Shown: positions 6,041-13,235, counted from the first letter of the stretch. The stretch is 13,258 nt of DNA from Clostridia bacterium (GCA_030530185.1 JAUMVL010000030.1:1-13258); one strand, 5' to 3'. Numbers and translations: made by a program. The notes: generated by a model not told the origin, from the letters alone.

Positions 6041-6685
6041 ATGGATCGAATCGAACGGATTACTGAAATGGAAGCGCGGCTTGACCGCGCAGGGGCTGCG
6101 CTTGCAGCATATGAAAAGGCGCTTGAAGCGTATCTTGCGGTACAGACGGATATAAAGGCGCTCGACCTGTATTACGCGGGCGGCGACTGGCGCGCAGACT
6201 TTGCAGCCGACGAGGCGGGACAGCTCCCCGAGAACCTGAAGCGAGGCGTTTTGAGCGAGGACGGGATCTACAACGTATTGACGGATAACCGCGTCCTTTT
6301 TGAGCAAACCCAGGCGGGTTTGGCAGAGATCGGCAGGAACGACGGATCGAACCGGCCCTTGACCGCGAACGACTATCAGCGGCAGGCGATGCGCACGTTG
6401 AATCCGGCCTTGGGCGAACGAGATGTTCTGATCAACGGCGTTATGGGCCTATGCGGTGAAGCGGGAGAGGCGATTGATCTTGTAAAAAAGCACCTTGCGC
6501 AGGGGCATGCACTCGATCGGGAGCGGCTTGCGAAAGAGCTCGGCGACGTCGCGTGGTACCTTGCCGAAACTGCGACGGCGATCGGCTGCGATTTGGAAAC
6601 GATTCTTGCGGAAAACCTCGAAAAACTTCGCGCCCGTTATCCGGACGGCTTCGATGCCGAGCGTTCCGTGCACCGGGAGGGATAA
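6041..6685 (+). CDS. DUF4298 domain fused to a MazG-like nucleotide pyrophosphohydrolase
   Basis: This 214-aa protein joins two units normally met as separate small proteins. Residues 1-95 match DUF4298: helical, Glu/Ala-rich, with ALDLYYAGGDWRADFAADEA and LPENLKRGVLSEDGIYNVL. Residues 107-213 match MazG-like NTP pyrophosphohydrolases, all-alpha enzymes that hydrolyse (d)NTPs to NMP and pyrophosphate. The metal-binding residues are present as GEAGE (Glu140, Glu143) and ELGDVAWY (Glu166, Asp169), followed by LEKLRARYPDGF. Start at 6041 follows GGAGGAGG at 6024-6031. The stand-alone MazG proteins I recall begin Met-Thr-x-x-(E/D)-Tyr-Gln; here the same spot reads Leu(TTG)-Thr-Ala-Asn-Asp-Tyr-Gln at codon 107, as if a former start had been read through. 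Internal initiation at that TTG is possible. Confidence 0.85.
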   Translation: MDRIERITEMEARLDRAGAALAAYEKALEAYLAVQTDIKALDLYYAGGDWRADFAADEAGQLPENLKRGVLSEDGIYNVLTDNRVLFEQTQAGLAEIGRNDGSNRPLTANDYQRQAMRTLNPALGERDVLINGVMGLCGEAGEAIDLVKKHLAQGHALDRERLAKELGDVAWYLAETATAIGCDLETILAENLEKLRARYPDGFDAERSVHREG

Positions 6686-6686
6686 T

Positions 6687-6995
6687 ATGGCCTCTTCGCG
6701 CGAATATTTGTTTTTTGTGTTGGAGCGTTTATCCGACGTACCGAATCTTACCTTCCGTCCGATGATGGGCGAGTATCTGTTGTATGCCGATGGCGTTTGC
6801 TTTGGCGGCGTATACGATAACCGGTTTTTATGCAAGGACACACCGAAAGGACGCGCCATTCTGCCGTCCGCGCCAAAGGAGGCGCCCTATCCCGGCGCAA
6901 AGCCGATGCTGCTTGTGGAAAGCGAGGATCGTGCACTTGTGGCAGCGCTGGTGCGATCCACCGTTGCCGCTTTGCCGAAGCAAAAGAAACGATAA
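6687..6995 (+). CDS. TfoX N-terminal domain protein
   Basis: This 102-aa soluble protein resembles the TfoX/Sxy N-terminal domain. The pattern is an N-terminal helix, then FRPMMGEYLLYADGVCFGGV and a strand-rich region with DNRFLCKDT, ending in a helix with a basic tail. In gamma-proteobacteria TfoX proteins help switch on competence, but single-domain versions in Clostridia have no established role, so a competence function should not be assumed. Start at 6687 follows GGGAGGG at 6675-6681 and lies one base after the MazG stop. It is the last gene of the operon; a terminator follows at 7014. Confidence 0.82.
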   Translation: MASSREYLFFVLERLSDVPNLTFRPMMGEYLLYADGVCFGGVYDNRFLCKDTPKGRAILPSAPKEAPYPGAKPMLLVESEDRALVAALVRSTVAALPKQKKR

Positions 6996-7013
6996 AGAAT
7001 CCGAACGTTTTGG

Positions 7014-7041
7014 GGAGTGCGGGATATCGGCACTCCTTTTT
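7014..7041 (+). terminator. Terminator of the nine-gene operon
   Basis: GGAGTGC (7014-7020) pairs with GCACTCC (7030-7036) across a 9-nt loop and is followed by TTTTT. It lies 19 bases after the TfoX-type stop codon. Confidence 0.85.
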
Positions 7042-7084
7042 GCTTGTGTGAAAACGTGATTTTACAACTTTTCTGCATTTTTTA

Positions 7085-7116
7085 TGAGAGTTTTTCTGAT
7101 TCAAAGCCTCTATATA
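7085..7116 (+). promoter_or_regulatory. Possible ECF-type promoter of the sigma/anti-sigma operon
   Basis: Upstream of the sigma gene stand TGAGAGTTTTT at 7085-7095 and CTATATA at 7110-7116, about where -35 and -10 elements would fall. No good sigma-A -35 box pairs with TATATA. ECF sigma genes commonly drive their own promoter, so this could be the autoregulatory site. The assignment is inference from position and sequence alone. Confidence 0.4.
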
Positions 7117-7147
7117 GGTGTCCGGACAAGATAAAGGAGGAACGCGT

Positions 7148-7666
7148 ATGACTGATGTCAACGCCTATTTCAACATCGTCTATGACGCCACATTTCGCGA
7201 GCTGACGCGCTACTGCGTGATCAAAGCAAAGCGGGTGCAGGATGTGGACGATCTTTTGCAGGCAACCTATGAACAATTCTACAAGCATCTGCGCCGCAGG
7301 GGCACCGAGAGCGTCGAAAATGCACAGGCATACCTGCTGACAATTCTGAAAAAGCAATTGAGCCGTTACTATCGGTTTCATGCCCTGCATCAGGAGGTAT
7401 CGCTGGACGAAACCGTGGAACCGCTTGCAACAGCGGAAACACCGGAGGACGAACTCCTTGGCAAACTTACGCTGGATGAAATCTGGGCGTGTGTCGAAGC
7501 CGAGCCGCAGCTTTCACAAAAAGCATTCGTTCTGCATTACGGGTATGATATGAAGGTAACGGAAGTAGCCGAAGCGCTCGGGATCACCGAGGCTGCGGCG
7601 CGCAATCGCTTGCTGCACACGCGGAACCGCATCCGCGAGACGATGAAAAAGGAGGAAACCGCATGA
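7148..7666 (+). CDS. ECF-family RNA polymerase sigma factor
   Basis: This 172-aa protein has the two-domain layout of extracytoplasmic-function sigma factors. Region 2 lies at about 10-75 with the core-binding segment VQDVDDLLQATYEQFYKHL. A variable linker spans 80-110. Region 4 lies at about 115-165 with a helix-turn-helix (KVTEVAEALGITEAAARNRL) that would read a -35 element. It would direct RNA polymerase to a small regulon in response to an extracellular signal. Start at 7148 is set by the strong site AAAGGAGG at 7133-7140; an in-frame GTG at 7118 lies upstream of that site. The stop overlaps the next gene's ATG (ATGA, 7663-7666), the usual coupling of a sigma factor with its anti-sigma factor. 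Confidence 0.92.
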   Translation: MTDVNAYFNIVYDATFRELTRYCVIKAKRVQDVDDLLQATYEQFYKHLRRRGTESVENAQAYLLTILKKQLSRYYRFHALHQEVSLDETVEPLATAETPEDELLGKLTLDEIWACVEAEPQLSQKAFVLHYGYDMKVTEVAEALGITEAAARNRLLHTRNRIRETMKKEETA

Positions 7667-8973
7667 GTCAGAAAGAAACCGAACTGTTCCGCCGTGCAGC
7701 GGAAACCCATATTGCCGACCGTGAAGCCATTCGTCGGTCGATTCTGAAGCCGGAACGGGAACACAGCTTTGTATTGCCCAAACGAACCATCTCGATTCTT
7801 GTATTTGCCGCGGTTCTTTTGGTCGCGACGACGGCCTTTGCCGCCGGGGCATGGATTGCGCGGGAGAACTATCATGTCGAAGGGTATCTGCTCAAGACCG
7901 ATGCCGAGAGGCACGATGCGTTGACCGGAAACCCGGACATTGAGCAGATGATCGAAAACGCACAGTTAAAGGATCTCGGCTATCATGTTTGGCTGTTGAA
8001 CGAATGTGCGGATTATGAAGAGATTGACGCGGTTCGCCTACAGATGGGAGCAAAGCCGTATGACCCGGCGGAGTGGGAATGGATCAGGAACATTCGTCCC
8101 GCGATTGCGGACGTCATTCGCGACGGAGACGAGCTATATTTCCAGACACGTCTGTATTCGGATCATGCCGAGGCTTTCGATTTGTTCCGGTATTACGAAA
8201 CGGGCGAGGGAATCAATCTGGAAGCGATGCCGGATGATAACGAGGCGTATTACCTTGTAGAGGGTGATTCGAAGCAACATTCGCTGTTCGTTTCGGGATG
8301 GGGCATCAACCCGTTCGGCGCGGAAGCCGATCACGGACTGTCCTTCAGCGAATGCGAAGTGGACGATACGTTCCCGCGCGAGGGCGTCATTACGGTGACG
8401 CAGCGGCTGCGTCTGCTCGACACGAGCATAGAGGATATGCAGAAGTGGGGTACGGTCGGCGTGATCGAGCATACGTTCTCGTTCGACGCATCGGCATTCT
8501 TGCCGGCAGCCGAGCCGCGTACGCTTATGGTGCCGCTTTCGGGCAGATATGACGCAGACTTCGCTGACTTTGACAAACCGCAGCAGCTCGAACGAATTAC
8601 GCTGGACGGCGTAACCCTTTCTTTGCAGGCGGAGTATCGACCGACCGGACTGTATATTACGGTGACGACGGCAGAACTGCCCGAGGGCTTCTCCGATCAG
8701 GCAAAACGGGCGCTTTTGAACGATGGCGAACGGGACAGGAACGGCGCAGTAAGCCCCGGCCTGTACGTTACTTATACAATTGATGGACAGACGTACGACG
8801 CGGTGCTTGGCACCAAGGGACGTGACGGCGCCGCAGTGCGCGTGCTTCCGGTCTTCCCGTCGCAGTATCGGGAGCTTGGCTCGGTGCAGGTCGACCTATA
8901 TCTGCATGCGGGTTCTGCTGCAGCGGGAGCGCAAGAGGAGCATCTCGCGACCGTGACGGTACCGCTGGGTTGA
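7663..8973 (+). CDS. Presumed membrane anti-sigma factor with large extracellular domain
   Basis: This 436-aa protein has a short cytoplasmic N-terminus (1-41), one membrane helix (about 42-62, SILVFAAVLLVATTAFAAG) and a large outside domain. Its position directly behind, and overlapping, the ECF sigma gene makes it the likely anti-sigma factor: the cytoplasmic part would hold the sigma factor and the outside part would sense. The layout is that of clostridial DUF4179-type anti-sigma factors, but I cannot confirm the family. No HxxxCxxC zinc anti-sigma motif is seen in the N-terminus. The outside part is acidic and predicted mixed alpha/beta, with a second beta-rich half at about 270-436. Its own ribosome binding site is AAGGAGG at 7649-7655. 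Confidence 0.8.
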   Translation: MSQKETELFRRAAETHIADREAIRRSILKPEREHSFVLPKRTISILVFAAVLLVATTAFAAGAWIARENYHVEGYLLKTDAERHDALTGNPDIEQMIENAQLKDLGYHVWLLNECADYEEIDAVRLQMGAKPYDPAEWEWIRNIRPAIADVIRDGDELYFQTRLYSDHAEAFDLFRYYETGEGINLEAMPDDNEAYYLVEGDSKQHSLFVSGWGINPFGAEADHGLSFSECEVDDTFPREGVITVTQRLRLLDTSIEDMQKWGTVGVIEHTFSFDASAFLPAAEPRTLMVPLSGRYDADFADFDKPQQLERITLDGVTLSLQAEYRPTGLYITVTTAELPEGFSDQAKRALLNDGERDRNGAVSPGLYVTYTIDGQTYDAVLGTKGRDGAAVRVLPVFPSQYRELGSVQVDLYLHAGSAAAGAQEEHLATVTVPLG

Positions 8974-9020
8974 ACAACAAAGCGATCGACTCCAATCCGA
9001 GAACAGAGTGCATAGAAGAT

Positions 9021-9048
9021 AAGCAGCGCACCATGCGCTGCTTTACTT
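9021..9048. terminator. Terminator between convergent genes
   Basis: AAGCAGCGC (9021-9029) pairs with GCGCTGCTT (9035-9043) across a 5-nt loop and is followed by TACTTT. It lies between the stop of the anti-sigma gene (8973) and the 3' end of the minus-strand surface-protein gene (9051). Its partial T tracts on both strands suggest that it may act in both directions. Confidence 0.65.
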
Positions 9049-9050
9049 TA

Positions 9051-11519
9051 TCAATCGTAATGATAACCGGTGTGTTTGGTCGGGATATCCGTTGAAGGAA
9101 CGCTTTCGCTGTAGCCGAACATCAGCGCATCGGTCCACGGCCGCTGGCCGTCGCCGACGGAGAAGTCGGCATGCTGGTTCAGCGCTTCTCCCATAAAGAC
9201 GATACAGGCCGACGCGCCGCCGTCCAGGTTGTAGGCGCAGGTGCAGCCACGGTCTCGGAACAACCCCGCAAAGAATTCGAGCGTGATACTCATGGAATAG
9301 CCAAGCTGCCGCCCATCCGTGACAATCGCAATCCAATGCCCGGGCGCAACCATGCCGATTCCGCAGCGCGGATTCGGATGGGACACGCGATTGTCGTCGA
9401 GCCCCTTGGTGATTTCACCGTTTTCAACGAGGATTGGGCCGAAGCTATAGGAATCACGCACACCGCGATCCATCAGCTCGCGCGCCGTAAAGTCCGACGG
9501 ATGCGTAACCGTGAGCGTGCGATTGTCCGGCTCAATGATCAGCGTATCAGCGCGCGCATAGTTTGCATAGAATACGCCCTTTCGAATCAAACAGCCTTTC
9601 ACTTCTGCTTCCGCTTCGATCAGATTGTCGCCGGTGATTGCAAGGACGGCTTTTTCCAAACGCGCATATTTCCATGGCTGCGTGAACCGGCGCACCCCGG
9701 AACGGTATCCGGTATTGTCGCGCAGGTGAATATCGGCCACATAGTAGACGAGCGGCTCATGCTCGTTGCGATACGTTGTTTTAACGCGTACGACGTCGAT
9801 GCCGAGCGTTTCACTCTTATACCACCAGTGTCCTGCGTCGAAATCGAGCGCATAATCCTCGCCGGGTCCCTCCAGGTAGTATTGCGCTTCGGGATCGGGC
9901 GCTGCGGTCGGAACCGGAGTCGGCGCCATGGTCGGCGTACCGGTCGGGGTGGGAGAGGGCGATGCGGTCGGCGTCGGGGAAGGGGCAGCGGTCAAAGCCG
10001 GAGTCGGTGCCGGATCGGCAATCTTGTCTTTGCCAAACGGTGAGAACAACACGAGCAGAATACCGAGTGCAGCGGGAACGACGGCCCAAACGAGCATTTT
10101 TTGCGAGTAATGCAGAATGCTGTGCAGCAGATACCACAGGCATGCACTAAGAAGCACACCGATGCAAAGCGGAAGCCAGCGCAGCATGGCCGGTCGAAGA
10201 TCGGACGAAGCCGGTTCAATTGGCGCAGCCTCCGGTGTGGCAGTCGGCGCTTCGGTTATGGATGCAGTTGGCGTTGGGGTCGGAACGAGGGTTGGTTCCG
10301 GCGTATCGGCCGGAACAGGCGTTGGGGTCGGCGACGGCGTCGGCTGCCGGTACGAACAGAGCGTTGCCGCGTCCAGGTGCTCGAGCAGGTCGTTTTTCTG
10401 CGCATCCTCGCCGACGGAGGAGGACAGCAGAGAAAACTGCAAGGTCGCCGGCAGCGAGCGCCGATAGATGCGCTCTTCACGATAGGTGGCGTACAGCGAC
10501 TGTGCAAACGCTGCAGCAGTTACGCCGTCACGCGTAATCAAAGGCTGATCAAGCGAAACGATCGTTTCCCCGGTCGTATGCAGCGCATAGAATTTCGGAA
10601 CGGTATACGGCGCGCAGTCCCGATACCGGTTCGGGTTGGCGGCTGCGCCGACCGCCGAGCGGACGAGCCCGGCAACGATTGCGTCGGATGCGCGGTTGGG
10701 ATTGCGCGCGATGCTGAGGGTCAATACGATTTTGGGCTGCAGCGAGCGAATCTGCCGCGCCAGCCGCTCAATGACGACCGTTTCTCCGCCGAGCGCGTTG
10801 TAGATCTGCTGTTCGGAAAAGAATTCAAGCTTTCGCCCGGTTCCGAAAATCGGCGTTCGTGTAATTCCGAGTTCTTGCAGAACCGTGATGCACTGATGCG
10901 TGTAGAATCCATCGGCGCGGGTCAAATAAACCACCTGCGTCGAAAGACCGTGCTCGCCGGAAAGCAGCGCAAGCAGTCCGCCGAGCTGTTCCAGCTCATC
11001 CGTTGGCTCGTTCAGCACAACGAGCAGATCGCACGGGGTCGTGTTGTCGGTAAACGGGGGTACAAACCCATCGGTAAGGGCGTACAGTTCGGAAAACACG
11101 GCATTGGAAGCCAGCGGACTCAGCCGCACATACTGGACCGGGAGATCCGGCATGGGATAGGAAAACAGCACCTCTGGGCTTCGCACGGTTTCGGTGGCAA
11201 GCACGGTGTGTTCGGCGTTCAAAAAAGTGATTTCAAGGACAGAGGGGACCTCATAAAAGTCAATGTATAAGCTGGAAAGCGGTGCATTTTCCGGCGGCAC
11301 AAGCTCCAACGCTTCGCCGCGCTGCAATGTAACGGTTGTGTATGGATCGTGATCGCAAAGATGATGCAGATAACCGGTCACCTGTGCGGGAGCGCGGTAC
11401 CCGCAGGGCAACAAAAAGGACGCCGAAGTATCTGCGTCTTCACTCAAAGCGGGACGGACGTGCAGCGGAAGCAGCAACAGGATCCAAAAGATCAAAAGGA
11501 TGCGGCGAAAGAGCTTCAT
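9051..11519 (-). CDS. Surface protein: degenerate PIG-L-like domain plus phosphodiester glycosidase (NAGPA) domain
   Basis: The 822-aa protein begins with a signal peptide (1-26). Residues 40-150 look like the beta-rich sugar-binding-type domain that precedes secreted PIG-L deacetylases in Clostridia. Residues 160-350 follow the PIG-L deacetylase fold (CDLLVVLNEPTDELEQLGGL, then QVVYLTRADG, then YTVPKFYAL), but the metal site is lost. Next come a Pro/Thr linker (393-440), two membrane helices (446-465, 475-492), a second Pro/Thr linker (501-545) and a C-terminal NAGPA/DUF2233 domain (560-805) with SFGPILVENGEI, NPRCGIGM, AIVTDGR and YNLDGGAS. Such domains cleave sugar-1-phosphodiesters. The two helices would form a hairpin placing both globular parts outside. 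Start at 11519 is preferred over upstream codons because the signal peptide begins there and its ATG overlaps the upstream stop (ATGA). No ribosome binding site of its own is seen. Confidence 0.85.
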   Translation of the reverse strand: MKLFRRILLIFWILLLLPLHVRPALSEDADTSASFLLPCGYRAPAQVTGYLHHLCDHDPYTTVTLQRGEALELVPPENAPLSSLYIDFYEVPSVLEITFLNAEHTVLATETVRSPEVLFSYPMPDLPVQYVRLSPLASNAVFSELYALTDGFVPPFTDNTTPCDLLVVLNEPTDELEQLGGLLALLSGEHGLSTQVVYLTRADGFYTHQCITVLQELGITRTPIFGTGRKLEFFSEQQIYNALGGETVVIERLARQIRSLQPKIVLTLSIARNPNRASDAIVAGLVRSAVGAAANPNRYRDCAPYTVPKFYALHTTGETIVSLDQPLITRDGVTAAAFAQSLYATYREERIYRRSLPATLQFSLLSSSVGEDAQKNDLLEHLDAATLCSYRQPTPSPTPTPVPADTPEPTLVPTPTPTASITEAPTATPEAAPIEPASSDLRPAMLRWLPLCIGVLLSACLWYLLHSILHYSQKMLVWAVVPAALGILLVLFSPFGKDKIADPAPTPALTAAPSPTPTASPSPTPTGTPTMAPTPVPTAAPDPEAQYYLEGPGEDYALDFDAGHWWYKSETLGIDVVRVKTTYRNEHEPLVYYVADIHLRDNTGYRSGVRRFTQPWKYARLEKAVLAITGDNLIEAEAEVKGCLIRKGVFYANYARADTLIIEPDNRTLTVTHPSDFTARELMDRGVRDSYSFGPILVENGEITKGLDDNRVSHPNPRCGIGMVAPGHWIAIVTDGRQLGYSMSITLEFFAGLFRDRGCTCAYNLDGGASACIVFMGEALNQHADFSVGDGQRPWTDALMFGYSESVPSTDIPTKHTGYHYD
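9885..10019 (-). repeat. Low-complexity Pro/Thr linker, second copy
   Basis: This stretch encodes residues 501-545 of the surface protein, mostly repeats of Pro-Thr, Pro-Ser and Ala-Pro-Thr. It reads as a flexible wall-spanning spacer between the second membrane helix and the glycosidase domain. Confidence 0.8.
10200..10343 (-). repeat. Low-complexity Pro/Thr linker, first copy
   Basis: This stretch encodes residues 393-440 of the surface protein, rich in Pro-Thr and Thr-Pro-Glu repeats. It separates the degenerate deacetylase domain from the first membrane helix. The composition resembles the second linker, so slippage or unequal exchange between them is possible. Confidence 0.8.
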
Positions 11520-11791
11520 CGGGGTTGATCTGAATCTTGGGAAATTTCGAGATAGGACTCGTCGGATTCGCGCATGTGGTAGCCCTGAGAGCGCAGAATT
11601 TGGCGCCAACGGTACGGAGAGGCAATGTCGCGCGGCAGATCCGAAGCATACCGCGCGGCGGTATGCCAAGCCTGCTTGCAGCCTTCACACAGAATGACAC
11701 AGGTGATGCCCTGTTCCCGGACGACGACCCAACGGTCGGCACTGCGTGGCGTGCAAAGACATTTGCAATGCCGGTTTAGTTCTTCGCGCAT
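11516..11791 (-). CDS. Small cysteine-rich protein, possible zinc-binding
   Basis: This 91-aa protein has a Cys cluster HCKCLC near residues 8-13 and CVILCEGC near 34-41, arranged like a zinc ribbon (CxC and CxxC pairs about 25 residues apart, with strand-like WVVVREQGITCVIL between). The rest is helical and charged, ending in an acidic tail. No signal peptide or membrane helix is seen, so it is probably cytoplasmic. Start at 11791 is chosen for AAAGGGG at 11799-11805; in-frame ATGs further upstream lack a site. Its TGA overlaps the ATG of the surface-protein gene, so the two are co-translated. I do not recognise a family; a regulatory or metal-binding role is guesswork. Confidence 0.75.
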   Translation of the reverse strand: MREELNRHCKCLCTPRSADRWVVVREQGITCVILCEGCKQAWHTAARYASDLPRDIASPYRWRQILRSQGYHMRESDESYLEISQDSDQPR

Positions 11792-11828
11792 GGATGTTCC
11801 CCTTTGATCCCTCATTTTTTCAAAACAA

Positions 11829-11857
11829 AATATAGCATATTTCCGAAAACAAGTCAA
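11829..11857 (-). promoter_or_regulatory. Sigma-A promoter of the minus-strand surface-protein operon
   Basis: On the minus strand TTGACT (-35, 11852-11857) is 17 bp from TATATT (-10, 11829-11834), with TG one base upstream of the -10 (extended -10). It lies about 40 bases ahead of the small Cys-rich gene. Confidence 0.85.
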
Positions 11858-11996
11858 ACCCCTCTTGAAATCCAAATGCAGAAAAAATCAACCAAAAAGA
11901 CTTTCCATGCCGTCTTTCGGCGGTGTTGCCGTAAACCATGCTGCGTGCGGAAAGCCGAAGAAAGAACAAATCGGTACAAAAACCGGCGATCGGGGC

Positions 11997-12025
11997 TTGA
12001 TTCCTGTCCGCAACGGGGGTACAAT
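11997..12025 (+). promoter_or_regulatory. Sigma-A promoter of the DUF4867-rpiB operon
   Basis: TTGATT (-35, 11997-12002), a 17-bp spacer and TACAAT (-10, 12020-12025) lie about 50 bases before the first gene. A small hairpin in the leader (CGGGTT 12038-12043 with AACCCG 12049-12054) sits ahead of the ribosome binding site; its role is unknown. The rest of the 284 bases between the divergent operons shows no gene. Confidence 0.8.
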
Positions 12026-12075
12026 AAACAGGAAAGGCGGGTTCTGTAAACCCGTATGGAAAAGGAGAGTTTACG

Positions 12076-12714
12076 ATGCAACTGTTACCGATCAGCGATC
12101 CGAAGTTTCACAACTACGGACAGATTCTCGACGGATACGACCTCGATGCACTTTTGCAGGTATTGAAGAACGAGACCCCGATCCCCGAAACGGGAACGGT
12201 CTATGTCGCGAGCGAACCGAAACTCGAGGCGCTTCCGATCTTTGAAGAGCTTCGCCTGCGCGCCTACGGCGGGATGCCGATTCAGCTTGGTTACTGCAAT
12301 GGCCGCAATACGAAGATGAACTGTCTTGAGTATCATCGCGACAGCGAGCTGAACCTCGGTACTGAGGACTTTGTGCTGCTGCTCGCAAAGCGGGAGGATC
12401 TTGTAAACGGCCGCCTCTCCAGCGACAAGGTGGTCGGCTTCGTTGTGCCGAAGGGCGTGCTGATCGAGGTATATGCGACATCGCTGCACTATGCGCCGTG
12501 CATGGCAAAGGCGGGCGTCGGCGTGCAGGTGCTGGTTGCGCTGCCGCGCGGCACCAACGGCCCCAAGCCCGAAATTGCAGTCAAAAACGACGAAGACAAG
12601 TTGCTCTTCGCCTGCAACAAGTGGCTGCTTGCACATCCGAGTGCGAACGAGGTCAACCACGGTGCAATCGCTTTGATTGACGGCGAAAATATCAATATTG
12701 CGGACCAGATCTGA
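12076..12714 (+). CDS. DUF4867 family protein, cupin-like
   Basis: This 212-aa cytoplasmic protein resembles the DUF4867 family of Firmicutes, which has no proven function. A cupin-like metal motif is visible: Glu85-Tyr-His87-x3-Glu91 followed by LNLG, then VGFVVPKGVLIEVYATSLHYAPC with His138. This is the arrangement seen in cupin-fold sugar isomerases such as D-lyxose isomerase, so a metal-dependent sugar or sugar-phosphate isomerase or epimerase is a reasonable guess. The neighbouring rpiB gene, 14 bases downstream, supports a role in sugar-phosphate metabolism. Start at 12076 follows AAAGGAGAG at 12059-12067. It is the first gene after the promoter at 11997-12025. Confidence 0.8.
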   Translation: MQLLPISDPKFHNYGQILDGYDLDALLQVLKNETPIPETGTVYVASEPKLEALPIFEELRLRAYGGMPIQLGYCNGRNTKMNCLEYHRDSELNLGTEDFVLLLAKREDLVNGRLSSDKVVGFVVPKGVLIEVYATSLHYAPCMAKAGVGVQVLVALPRGTNGPKPEIAVKNDEDKLLFACNKWLLAHPSANEVNHGAIALIDGENINIADQI

Positions 12715-12728
12715 ACGGAGGGGAAAGC

Positions 12729-13172
12729 ATGAAAATCGGAATCGGAAACGACCATACCGCGTTGGAGCTGAAAAAGGAAATTATTGCGCATCTCGAAAGC
12801 CAGGGGCATGAGGTCGTTGATTACGGCGCATACACGACGGAGCGCGCCAACTATCCGGAGTTCGGCGAAAAGGTCGCCCGCGCAATCCTGAAAGGCGAAG
12901 TCGAGCGCGGCGTTTTAATCTGCGGCACGGGCGTCGGAATTTCGCTGGCGGCAAACAAGGTCAAGGGCATTCGTGCGGCGGTTTGTTCGGAACCGTACAC
13001 GGCGCAGCTCGTGCGGCGGCACAACAACGCGCAGATCATTGCGTTCGGCGCACGCGTCGTCGGAAACGAGATGGCAAAGATGATTGTTGATTCGTTCTTG
13101 AACGCCGAGTTCGAGGGCGGGCGGCATCAGATGCGCCTCGATATGATTACCGATATCGAGAACCGGGAATAA
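12729..13172 (+). CDS. rpiB: Ribose-5-phosphate isomerase B / RpiB-LacAB family sugar-phosphate isomerase
   Basis: This 147-aa cytoplasmic enzyme interconverts aldose and ketose phosphates, typically ribose 5-phosphate and ribulose 5-phosphate in the pentose phosphate pathway. Family marks are GNDHTALELK at 6-15 (Asp8, His9), the catalytic Cys65 in LICGTGVGISLAANK, His98 in RRHNNAQIIAFGARV and the phosphate-binding GGRHQMR at 130-136. Length is normal. RpiB relatives also handle allose 6-phosphate or galactose 6-phosphate, and the paired DUF4867 gene hints that the substrate may not be ribose 5-phosphate. Start at 12729 follows GGAGGGG at 12717-12723. A strong terminator follows the gene. Confidence 0.92.
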   Translation: MKIGIGNDHTALELKKEIIAHLESQGHEVVDYGAYTTERANYPEFGEKVARAILKGEVERGVLICGTGVGISLAANKVKGIRAAVCSEPYTAQLVRRHNNAQIIAFGARVVGNEMAKMIVDSFLNAEFEGGRHQMRLDMITDIENRE

Positions 13173-13190
13173 GCAAACAGTAAACGAAAA

Positions 13191-13235
13191 GAACCGTTCA
13201 GATTCTCAAAAGAGTTTGAACGGTTCCTTTTTTTT
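13191..13235 (+). terminator. Strong terminator after rpiB
   Basis: GAACCGTTCA (13191-13200) pairs perfectly with TGAACGGTTC (13217-13226) and is followed by C and a run of eight T. It closes the DUF4867-rpiB operon. The last 23 bases of the window show no gene. Confidence 0.92.

Noticed and set aside
6687..6995. TfoX-type gene as evidence of a competence system
   Set aside because: Only the small N-terminal domain is present and no other competence gene is nearby; the operon context is unrelated.
9907..10350. GTCGG-rich repeats that look like a minisatellite or small array on the plus strand
   Set aside because: They are fully explained by Pro-Thr codons of the two linkers; spacing is irregular and there are no unique spacers as in a CRISPR array.
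10101..11270. Plus-strand open frame of 389 codons
   Set aside because: It is antisense to the surface-protein gene; its Arg/Gly-rich stretches are the mirror of the Pro/Thr linker codons, and it has no promoter or ribosome binding site.
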